A program made the translations under genes and the position numbers. The notes under the pieces are model-generated. The model saw nothing but the letters and a program-made list of their open reading frames with translations. It had not been told where the DNA came from and ran no database searches. From Tannerellaceae bacterium (lineage in GTDB: Bacteria; Bacteroidota; Bacteroidia; Bacteroidales; Tannerellaceae), in contig JAJBTP010000124.1 of NCBI GenBank assembly GCA_020860805.1, forward strand, positions 1 through 11,794: DNA of 11,794 nucleotides, in the 5' to 3' direction. Below, in pieces: positions 1 through 7,632 of this stretch; position 1 is the first letter of the stretch, and every line of letters starts with the position of its first letter.

Positions 1-29
1 TATGTTTGGTCTGAAATAAATATAACTAT

Positions 30-2050
30 ATGAAAAAAGAACTTATTACAATTGCATGTGTATTAATTTCATTTGCTGTATCGGCTGATAACCTTTCCGG
101 TAAGCAAACCAGCAGCATCGTATTAAAAACACCGGGTAATCCTGCCCAGGCGTATGAATTACAGGAAAAGAACAATGGAATTCTTATTGCTACTGAAGCC
201 TTACCGGTTGAAATTCGTCGTCAACAGGAAGAAAGAGAAGGAATTCTAAAACTGACTATAACGATCCGGGCTAATGAAGAGGTTTATTATAATTTTGAGA
301 ATAGGCTGGAGACTGCCATGCCACATAATAATTGCCAGTTTTATATGCCTGGTTTCTGGTATCGCCGTAATTTGCGCTCACCTCAGGAAGCACCTTCTTT
401 CCATACCAGCGATAGCTGGCAGGTGAGGGAAGACCGTTTAAGTATTCCGTTAACCGGTATTTATAATGAGGAAAACGGAAATTATTATACTGTTTTACGG
501 ATGGATGATTTTCAGGATGAAGAAAGTCTGGCTACACATACAGCAGGTGAAGTAATTCTGACTACTAAAACCTCTATAGGTTACACAGGATTTGAGAATA
601 AAGAGGGAATTGCAACCCTGGTTTTCGGTTTCCCTTATCACGAAGCACCTAAGACTTATATCCGTAAATTGACTTTAGCCCCCTTCTATACAGGCTTTTG
701 AAAAATTGGAAAAGGGGGACACCCGTGAATTGATTTGGTTAATAGCAAAAGGTAATACCGATAGCTTTTCCGGTTTTGTAGCGAATGTCTGGGATTATTC
801 CTATGATAGAATGCGGCCTAAAATAGTAAATAATGTTTATACATCTGCGGAAGCAAAAAAATATTGACAAACTTTTTCCATGAGAGTTATGTGGGCGACC
901 AGGAACTGAAATATTTTTCCAGTGTACATATGCGTACGGATGATTACGCAAGTACCGGAGTTGCAGAAGTAGGCTTCGTAGGCCGTGTATTATTGAACGC
1001 ATTTATGCACTTGAATATGGTGAAGCAAATCAGGATATTGAATTAGTTAAAAAAGCGAATGCTGTTTTTGATAGTTATCTTCAATATGCCTTCGCACCCA
1101 ATGGTTTTTTCCGTGAATTTGTTGACTATGCCCATTCTTATGAAACGGATATTTACAGTATTCGCCGCCAGTCGGAAGGCGTATTTGCTATATTGAACTA
1201 CTTGGAATATGAGAAACGTCAGGGACGTAAACATCCGGAATGGGAAAACCGTATGAAGCAAATCCTGCAGAGCCTTCTGAAATTACAAAATGTAGATGGT
1301 AGTTTCCCCCCGTAAATTTGATGATAATTTTATCATTACAGATGCTTCCGGAGGGAGTACTCCTTCGGCAACACTTCCTTTAGCAATGGCATATGCTTAT
1401 TTTAAGGATAAAAAGTATCTGGAAAGTGCACGTCAGACTGCTGTTTATTTGGAAAAAGAGTTAATATCCAAAGCCGATTATTTCTCATCGACACTGGATG
1501 CAAACTGTGAAGATAAAGAGGCTTCCTTATATGCATCAACTGCTATGTATTATCTGTCTATGGTCACCAAAGGGAAAGAACGTGAACACACTATATCAAC
1601 CTATGTAAAGAATCTGCTTATTTTGCTTTATCCTGGTATTATATGTGGAATGTACCTTTTGCACAGGGACAGATGTTAGGAGATGTAAATTTTCTTTCCA
1701 GAGGCTGGGGAAATGTGTCGGTTGAAAACAATCATATTGATGTCTTCATTTTTGAATTTGCTACTGTTCTGGATTTTCTTGCCAAAGAGAGAAAAGAACC
1801 GCGTTTTGCAGAATTTTCTAATGTAATTAAATCCTCTATGTTGCAGTTAATGCCGGTGAAAGGGCATATGTTTAATATAGGAAAAGTAGGATATTATCCG
1901 GAAGTAGTACAACATACGAACTGGGACTACGGAAAAAACGGGAAAGGTTTCTACAATGACATATTTGCTCCGGGGTGGACAGTTGCATCTTTATGGCAGA
2001 TGTTATCTCCGGAACGTGTGGAAAATTATTTTAATCCTAAAAAGAAATAA
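30..2050 (+). pseudogene. Secreted protein of unknown family, probable alpha/alpha-toroid carbohydrate-active enzyme; five frameshifts
   Basis: I do not recognise the exact family. The start (MKKELITIACVLISFAVSAD) is a clear Sec signal peptide, so the product is exported. Reading through five single-base shifts gives one continuous protein of about 673 aa. The first ~220 residues look beta-rich. The rest is helical with repeated helical hairpins (for example YLESARQTAVYLEKEL and EFATVLDFLAKERKE) and ends in an aromatic-rich block (HTNWDYGKNG, then APGWTVASLWQML). This resembles six-hairpin/toroid glycosidases or lyases, which is inference from composition only. Shifts: extra C in the C5 run 679-683; missing A in the A7 run 855-861; missing base near 984-992; extra C in the C6 run 1306-1311; missing base near 1587-1592. 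Frames rejoin cleanly (LAPSIQAFEKLEKGD, EAKKILTNFF, GSFPRKFDD), so sequencing error is more likely than decay. It converges on kdgK. A role in pectin breakdown is inferred from context. Confidence 0.7.
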
Positions 2051-2089
2051 GGAATCACTTTTTAGTTTCAACAGGTAGAAAGATTGTAA

Positions 2090-2125
2090 AAACCCCTTCC
2101 ATCTATTAAATAATGGGAGGGGTTT
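2090..2125. terminator. Bidirectional intrinsic terminator between convergent genes
   Basis: Left arm 2090-2102 (AAACCCCTTCCAT) pairs with right arm 2113-2125 (ATGGGAGGGGTTT), giving a 13-bp stem with a single wobble position and a 10-nt loop. On the minus strand the stem runs into five T before ACAATC, a good terminator for kdgK, whose stop codon is 12 nt away. On the plus strand the tail is TTTAG followed by GTTTTCG, a weaker T tract, serving the gene that ends at 2050. Confidence 0.85.
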
Positions 2126-2137
2126 AGTATGTTTTCG

Positions 2138-3181
2138 TTAGCGTGATACCCGGCCGGACCCGTCTCCACTCATTAATTTTTCAACTTCATCTACAGTTAC
2201 CTGGTTATAGTCACCATAAATAGTATGTTTCAGGCAGGAGGCTGCTACTGCAAATTCCAGTGCTTTCTGATCATCCTCCGGATAAGAAACCAAACCATAG
2301 ATCAATCCTCCCATAAAGGAATCACCACCTCCTACGCGATCTACAATATGAGTAATGTTATACCGTTTGGATTGATAAAGTGTTTCATCTGAATACAGTA
2401 CACCTCCCCATGTATTATGATTTGCATTAATAGCTCCACGCAATGTAATTATCACCTTTTTGGCACGTGGGAATTTAGCCTGCATCTGACGGCATACGGA
2501 TTCGAATTCGGCTGGATTGATTTCACCGTGAGTAGCTGTAACGTCAAAACCTTCCGGTTTAATACCGAATACTTTTTCACAGTCTTCTTCATTGCCTAAT
2601 ACGACATCACACCCGGCAACCAGTTGGGGCATTACTTCAGAGGCTGTTTTTCCATATTTCCAGAGATTTTTCCGGTAATTTAAATCACATGAAACAGTTA
2701 CTCCTAAACGATTGGCTGTCTGAATGGCTTCCAGACATACATCGGCTGCTCCCTGTGAGATAGCAGGAGTGATACCTGTCCAATGGAACCATTGCGCGTC
2801 TTTCAATACTTCTTCCCAGTTAATCATCCCAGGCTGAATTTCAGCGATTGCTGAGTGAGCCCGGTCATATACTACTTTACTGGCACGGGCTACGGCTCCG
2901 GTTTCCAGAAAATAAATACCTATCCGGTCACCACCATATACAATATGATTCACCCCTACACCATATTTGCATAAATCCATTACACAGGCCCGGGCAATAT
3001 CATTTTGGGGTAAACGGGTTACAAACTCAGTGTTCAATCCATAGTTGGCAAGTGATACAGCTACATTGGCTTCACCACCACCAAAAGAAAGATTGAATTG
3101 AGTAGCCTGGTTGAAGCGTTGGTAATCGGGAGTAGCCAGGCGAAGTATAACTTCCCCGAATGAAACAATCTTGTTTTTCAT
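2138..3181 (-). CDS. kdgK: 2-keto-3-deoxygluconate kinase (PfkB family)
   Basis: Phosphorylates 2-keto-3-deoxygluconate to 2-keto-3-deoxy-6-phosphogluconate (KDPG) with ATP in the cytoplasm, the last galacturonate-pathway step encoded here before an aldolase. The 347-aa protein has the PfkB hallmarks: GGGEANVA at residues 34-41 near the N terminus, and the C-terminal signature DRVGGGDSF at about 281-289, with D287 as expected catalytic base and the glycines as anion hole. A longer reading frame with a TTG start at 3226 would overlap uxaC. The ATG at 3181 gives the normal family N terminus (MKNKIVSFGEVILRL), so I prefer it. It is the last gene of the leftward run, 41 bp after uxaC, and is followed by a strong terminator. 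The gap before it carries a 12-mer that is also found before uxaB. Other PfkB sugar kinases are possible, but context strongly favours KDG kinase. Confidence 0.93.
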   Translation of the reverse strand: MKNKIVSFGEVILRLATPDYQRFNQATQFNLSFGGGEANVAVSLANYGLNTEFVTRLPQNDIARACVMDLCKYGVGVNHIVYGGDRIGIYFLETGAVARASKVVYDRAHSAIAEIQPGMINWEEVLKDAQWFHWTGITPAISQGAADVCLEAIQTANRLGVTVSCDLNYRKNLWKYGKTASEVMPQLVAGCDVVLGNEEDCEKVFGIKPEGFDVTATHGEINPAEFESVCRQMQAKFPRAKKVIITLRGAINANHNTWGGVLYSDETLYQSKRYNITHIVDRVGGGDSFMGGLIYGLVSYPEDDQKALEFAVAASCLKHTIYGDYNQVTVDEVEKLMSGDGSGRVSR

Positions 3182-3204
3182 AATCCTATTATTGTGATAA
3201 GTAA

Positions 3205-3216
3205 TTATACGTTTAC
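3205..3216 (-). promoter_or_regulatory. Candidate regulatory site, 12-mer shared with the uxaB leader
   Basis: Second copy of GTAAACGTATAA on the coding strand, within the 41-bp uxaC-kdgK gap and 23 bp before the kdgK ATG. Position relative to the start codon is nearly the same as in the uxaB leader (21 bp), which is the main reason to take it seriously. Confidence 0.35.
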
Positions 3217-3222
3217 ATTTTA

Positions 3223-4626
3223 TCAAAAGCCAAAGTATTCTTTAGCGTTGTAATATGATATATTTTCAATGGTTTGTCCTAAAAATGCCCTGTCATCAGG
3301 TAATTCTCCGTTTTCTACATCGGTACCATATAAGTTACATAAGGTACGACGGAAATATTCATGACGCGGGTAGGAGAGGAAGCTTCTCGAATCCGTAAGC
3401 ATTCCCACAAACCGGCTTAACAGTCCTAATACGGATAATGCATTCATCTGTTTTTGCATCCCGTCTTTCTGATCCAGGAACCACCAACCGGAACCAAATT
3501 GAATTTTTCCGGGTATAGTACCATCCTGAAAATTACCCAGCATAGTGGCAATAACTTCATTGGCACAGGGATTCAGATTGTAAAGTATCGTTTTTGTCAG
3601 CTTATCCCGTGAATTCAATGTATCCAGAAATTTAGACATTGCTTTAGCGGCTGTAAATTCACCGATAGAGTCAAATCCAGTATCTGCTCCCAGCAATTTA
3701 AACATTTTGCTGTTGTTGTTACGGATGGCTCCATAATGGAACTGTTGTGCCCATCCTTTCTCGTAATCCATTTCACCCAAAATGACTAACATAGCCGATT
3801 TGAACTTCAGTATTTCCGGATGAGTCAGAGGCGTTCCGCCATATGCTTTATTAAAGATTATTTTTATTTCTTCCTCTGTATAATCTTCCGCATAAAACTC
3901 TTCAATACCATGGTCGGATAGTTTACAACCATTTTCTGCAAAGAAATTATGCCTCTTTTGTAAGGCATCCAGCATATCCGTAAAAGAAGATATGGTTACC
4001 CCACTTACTGCACTTAATTTCTCCATATATTCCCGGAATCCGGCAACATCTTCCACTGCCATTGCTTTATCCGGCCGCCAGGTAGGTAACATTTTAATTT
4101 CAAATCCACTTTCACGGATACGGATATGATGTTCCAGGGTATCAACCGAATCGTCTGTCGTACATACAGTTTCCACACGGTAACGGCGCATAATATTGCG
4201 CGCTGAATACTCGGGTGTTTTCAGTTTTTCATTACATTCATCATAAATATCCTGAGCTGTAGCCGGACTTAATATTTTATCAATGCCGAAAGCTGTTTTT
4301 AGTTCCAGATGAGTCCAGTGATATAGAGGATTACGCATGGTATAAGGAACCGTCTGCGCCCATTTCTCAAACTTTTCCCAATCGGAAGTATCAGTTCCGG
4401 TACAGTATTTTTCCGCCACTCCATTGGCCCGCATAGCACGCCATTTATAATGGTCGCCACCCAACCATATTTCCGTTAGAGAACGAAATTTATAATCATC
4501 TGCAACCATTTGCGGTATTAAATGGCAGTGATAATCAATAATGGGCATCTTTGCCGCATGGTTGCGATAGAGTTCCTGTGCTGTATTCGTTTCCAACAGG
4601 AAATTCTCGTCCATAAATGCTTTCAT
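3223..4626 (-). CDS. uxaC: Uronate (glucuronate/galacturonate) isomerase
   Basis: Isomerises D-galacturonate to D-tagaturonate, and D-glucuronate to D-fructuronate, in the cytoplasm; first step of hexuronate breakdown (EC 5.3.1.12). The 467-aa length is normal for the family. The amidohydrolase-type metal motif H-x-H is visible as DYHCHL, residues 31-36, just after a typical N terminus (MKAFMDENFLL). Other family-like blocks are the TVPYTMRNPLYHWTHLEL segment, CKLSDHG in the middle, and RHEYFRRTLCNLYG near the C terminus. ATG at 4626 is chosen because the MKxFMDxxF start is usual in Bacteroidetes homologues; an internal ATG at 4614 would drop only four residues. It lies 21 bp after uxaA and 41 bp before kdgK, which fits one operon. 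Confidence 0.95.
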   Translation of the reverse strand: MKAFMDENFLLETNTAQELYRNHAAKMPIIDYHCHLIPQMVADDYKFRSLTEIWLGGDHYKWRAMRANGVAEKYCTGTDTSDWEKFEKWAQTVPYTMRNPLYHWTHLELKTAFGIDKILSPATAQDIYDECNEKLKTPEYSARNIMRRYRVETVCTTDDSVDTLEHHIRIRESGFEIKMLPTWRPDKAMAVEDVAGFREYMEKLSAVSGVTISSFTDMLDALQKRHNFFAENGCKLSDHGIEEFYAEDYTEEEIKIIFNKAYGGTPLTHPEILKFKSAMLVILGEMDYEKGWAQQFHYGAIRNNNSKMFKLLGADTGFDSIGEFTAAKAMSKFLDTLNSRDKLTKTILYNLNPCANEVIATMLGNFQDGTIPGKIQFGSGWWFLDQKDGMQKQMNALSVLGLLSRFVGMLTDSRSFLSYPRHEYFRRTLCNLYGTDVENGELPDDRAFLGQTIENISYYNAKEYFGF

Positions 4627-4647
4627 ATATTCTAATTTTTTGTCTTA

Positions 4648-6135
4648 TTAAAGTGTAACGCCTTTTTTGAATATGGCGATTTCGCGATAATTCTTTTTTT
4701 CATTGTTTGTTTGCTTTCCACTGGCTGTTTCAATAAGAAATTGAGTAAAACGGCTACTCAGCTCACTCATACTCTCACCTTCCAGTAAAGTTCCGGCATT
4801 GAAATCTATCCAACCTGGTTTATGGGTATAAATAGTACTGTTGGTCGAAATCTTTATGGTAGGAACAAAGGTGCCAAAAGGAGTTCCCCGGCCGGTTGTA
4901 AACAATACCATATGACAGCCTGCAGAAGCCAGTGCTGTACTGGCAACCAAATCATTACCCGGGGCACTCAACAGATTTAAGCCTTTTGTACTTAACCTTT
5001 CTCCATACATTAACACATCTTTAACAGCTGAACTACCTGATTTCTGAGTACATCCCAGTGATTTTTCTTCCAGTGTAGAGATACCTCCCGCCTTATTTCC
5101 CGGCGAGGGATTCTCGTATACAGGTTGTTCATTCGCTATAAAATAAGCTTTAAAATCATTTATAAGGTGTACTGTTTTATCAAACAGAGCCGGTGTTTCA
5201 CAACGGTTCATAAGTAGGATTTCCGCACCGAACATTTCCGGTACTTCTGCCAGAACAGTAGTACCTCCCTGTGCCACCAGGAAATCTGAAAAGACCCCTA
5301 ACAAGGGGTTAGCTGTGATTCCGGAAAAACCGTCAGACCCTCCACATTTTAATCCTACACGTAGTTCACTGAGAGGTATTTCTGAGCGTGTGTCCGCAGA
5401 CGCCAAATCATATAAATCACGGAGGATTTGCATGCCGGTTTCCATTTCATCTTTTACCTGTTGAGTAACCATGAAACGCACCCGTTCCGTATCATATTCA
5501 CCTAAGAATTCACGGAATGTATCCGGCTGGTTATTTTCACAACCCAGTCCAATAATCAATACAGCCCCCGCATTCGGATGTAATACCATATCCCGTAATA
5601 TTTTGCGGGTATTTTCGTGATCTTCTCCTAACTGTGAACAACCATAGTTATGAGGATAAGCGACAATCGCATCGACTCCCATCCCTTGTGTTTCCGCCCG
5701 AAGGTTTTCTGCCAGCTGGTTTACAATTCCATTCACACAACCTACAGTCGGGATAATCCAGATTTCATTCCGTATGCCGGCATCCCCGTTTTTTCTTCTG
5801 TAACCTTTAAAAGTATAAGACTCTCTGGATTCCATTACCGGAACCGGTTGGGGTGTATAAGTGTATTCTAACAGGCCATCCAGATTTGTTTTAATACATT
5901 TTTCATTCACCCATCCACCTACAGAAATAGAGGTGGTTGCATGTCCGATAGGAAAACCATATTTAATGATATGTTCCCCCGGTTCAAAAGAATGAAGGGC
6001 TATTTTATGTCCGGCCGGAATGTCATTTCCGGCAATGATTTCTTTTCCGTCCACAAACAGGGAAGAACCTGCTGTAATAGTTTCTACAGCTACTATTACA
6101 TTATCCGCAGGATTTATTTTTATGTATTTATCCAT
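4648..6135 (-). CDS. uxaA: Altronate dehydratase, full-length
   Basis: Dehydrates D-altronate to 2-keto-3-deoxygluconate in the cytoplasm (EC 4.2.1.7). The 495-aa protein joins both parts of the family: an N-terminal SAF-type domain (about residues 1-90, with GHKIALHSF and the GHATTSISVG block) and the large dehydratase core beginning at GYRRKNGDAGIRNE (about 111-124). Core motifs include the Cys-containing PTVGCVNG, YGCSQLGEDHENT, GLGCENNQ, LKCGGSDGFSGITANP and EKSLGCTQKSG, the last part having GTPFGTFVPTIKI. Several of these cysteines are family metal-ligand candidates. The ATG at 6135 is preferred over a TTG two codons upstream. This start lies inside the end of uxaB (8-bp overlap, 6128-6135), so the two are probably translationally coupled. 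Confidence 0.95.
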   Translation of the reverse strand: MDKYIKINPADNVIVAVETITAGSSLFVDGKEIIAGNDIPAGHKIALHSFEPGEHIIKYGFPIGHATTSISVGGWVNEKCIKTNLDGLLEYTYTPQPVPVMESRESYTFKGYRRKNGDAGIRNEIWIIPTVGCVNGIVNQLAENLRAETQGMGVDAIVAYPHNYGCSQLGEDHENTRKILRDMVLHPNAGAVLIIGLGCENNQPDTFREFLGEYDTERVRFMVTQQVKDEMETGMQILRDLYDLASADTRSEIPLSELRVGLKCGGSDGFSGITANPLLGVFSDFLVAQGGTTVLAEVPEMFGAEILLMNRCETPALFDKTVHLINDFKAYFIANEQPVYENPSPGNKAGGISTLEEKSLGCTQKSGSSAVKDVLMYGERLSTKGLNLLSAPGNDLVASTALASAGCHMVLFTTGRGTPFGTFVPTIKISTNSTIYTHKPGWIDFNAGTLLEGESMSELSSRFTQFLIETASGKQTNNEKKNYREIAIFKKGVTL

Positions 6136-7570
6136 TGACAACTTCTTTTACGACTTCCTTCATTCCTTTTTCCTGAATAGACTGTAAATATAGTGCAATT
6201 TGTTCTGTTAATCCGGGTATTTGGTTCAAGTCTTCACCCCAAATGTAATTATTCCGGAGCACACCTGCAGCAATTTCCCTATAATCACCTGTAGACCAAA
6301 GATTTTTTACAGCTTCAATAATTTTTTCGTCATCCTGTACTACAATGGCATCATTGCCCCGTTTACCACCTTTATAATAGGTAATAATTGCAGCTAATCC
6401 TAATACCAATCCGGTAGGCAAATTACCTTTTCGTTCCAGATAAGTTTTCAGACCCGGTAAATCACGGGTTTTATATTTAGGGAATGAATTCAACATAATG
6501 CTTGTAACCTGGTGTTTTATATAGGGATTACGGAAGCGGTCCAGTACATCATTGGCAAATTGTTCCAATTCTTCTTTTGGCAAATGGAGAGTGGGCAATA
6601 ATTCCTCAAACATAACTTTCCGAATGAAAGCTCCCATGGTTTTATTTTCCACACATTCACGAACCGTATCCAATCCATATAAATAACCAACAGGTGATAA
6701 TACGGTATGAGGACCATTTAAGAGTGTTACTTTTCTTTCGTGGTAAGGTTCTTCACTGGGTACAAACAAGACATTCATACCTGCTTTATCTGCCGGAAAT
6801 TCGTCTGTAACAGATTGAGGAGCCTCAATAACCCACAAATGGAAAATTTCTCCTTCTGCCAATAGTTGGTCGTTATAGCCTATCTGTGAGCGGATTTCAT
6901 CGGCTGTTTCCCGTGGATAACCCGGTACAATGCGATCTACCAAGGTATTATAAACTCCACAATATGTATGGAACCATTCGTTAAAACCTTCACCCAGTTG
7001 CCACAATTCAATATACTTTTCGATACAGGCCATCAAATTGGTCCCGTTCAGGAAAATCAATTCACAAGGGAAAATAATCATTCCTTTATCTGCAGCACCG
7101 TTAAATACTTTAAAACGGTGATAAAGTAGTTGGGTCAATTTACCGGGAAAACTGGAGGCTGGTGTATCTGTGAATTTATCATCCGGATTGAAAGCAATAC
7201 CGGCTTCTGTTGTATTGGATATAATGAAACGCATGTCCGGATTTTCTGCCAGTTTCAGGTATTCATTAAATTGGGTATAGGGATTCAATCCGCGACTGAT
7301 AACGTCTATCAATTGGGTTTTATAAACCGCTACCCCTTTATCTAATCCTTTCAGGATAAGATGATACAGACAATCCTGATGGTTTAAGCTATCTATCATG
7401 CCCTGTGCAATAGGTTGAACAGCTACAATACTTCCTTTGAAATCTGTCTTTTCGTTCATATTCCATACAATCCAATCAACAAAGGCACGCAGAAAATTCC
7501 CTTCACCAAACTGAATAATCCGTTCCGGATACAGATTGGTCTGTACATTTTTTCTATTAAGTTCTTTCAT
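6128..7570 (-). CDS. uxaB: Tagaturonate reductase (altronate oxidoreductase)
   Basis: Reduces D-tagaturonate to D-altronate with NADH in the cytoplasm (EC 1.1.1.58). The 480-aa protein belongs to the mannitol dehydrogenase family of long-chain polyol dehydrogenases. The nucleotide-binding segment is IIQFGEGNFLRAF (residues 18-30) and the catalytic K-x4-N-x2-H motif is K280, N285 and H288 in KVTLLNGPHT. The close relative UxuB (fructuronate to mannonate) is the main alternative, but its immediate coupling to uxaA and uxaC points to the altronate branch. It starts 62 bp after the GH28 gene; that gap holds a 12-mer shared with the kdgK leader. Its stop codon lies beyond the uxaA start (8-bp overlap). 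Confidence 0.93.
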   Translation of the reverse strand: MKELNRKNVQTNLYPERIIQFGEGNFLRAFVDWIVWNMNEKTDFKGSIVAVQPIAQGMIDSLNHQDCLYHLILKGLDKGVAVYKTQLIDVISRGLNPYTQFNEYLKLAENPDMRFIISNTTEAGIAFNPDDKFTDTPASSFPGKLTQLLYHRFKVFNGAADKGMIIFPCELIFLNGTNLMACIEKYIELWQLGEGFNEWFHTYCGVYNTLVDRIVPGYPRETADEIRSQIGYNDQLLAEGEIFHLWVIEAPQSVTDEFPADKAGMNVLFVPSEEPYHERKVTLLNGPHTVLSPVGYLYGLDTVRECVENKTMGAFIRKVMFEELLPTLHLPKEELEQFANDVLDRFRNPYIKHQVTSIMLNSFPKYKTRDLPGLKTYLERKGNLPTGLVLGLAAIITYYKGGKRGNDAIVVQDDEKIIEAVKNLWSTGDYREIAAGVLRNNYIWGEDLNQIPGLTEQIALYLQSIQEKGMKEVVKEVVNG

Positions 7571-7591
7571 GTTATTTTTCTTACTATAGAC

Positions 7592-7603
7592 TTATACGTT
7601 TAC
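7592..7603 (-). promoter_or_regulatory. Candidate regulatory site, 12-mer shared with the kdgK leader
   Basis: Read on the coding strand, GTAAACGTATAA lies 21 bp upstream of the uxaB ATG. The identical 12-mer lies 23 bp upstream of the kdgK ATG. The centre ACGT is palindromic and the flanks are partly symmetric (TAAACG/TATA), as in some operators. No known Bacteroidetes promoter element matches it. Whether it binds a protein, acts in the mRNA or is chance is unknown. Confidence 0.35.
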
Positions 7604-7632
7604 TTTATTACTATGGCAAAGTTGTTTGTTTA

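Noticed and set aside
1..33. Possible end of an upstream gene overlapping the first gene (frame ending at TGA 31-33 with ATGA overlap, or TAA at 17-19).
   Set aside because: Only about ten codons are available and two frames are equally possible, so no gene can be supported.
1043..1261. Open frame on the minus strand within the broken first gene, and other opposite-strand frames throughout.
   Set aside because: They are shadows of the real coding frames, with no ribosome binding context or recognisable protein features.
7617..7624. Minus-strand CAACTTTG before uxaB as an internal promoter.
   Set aside because: The first conserved base differs and no -33 element lies at the right distance.
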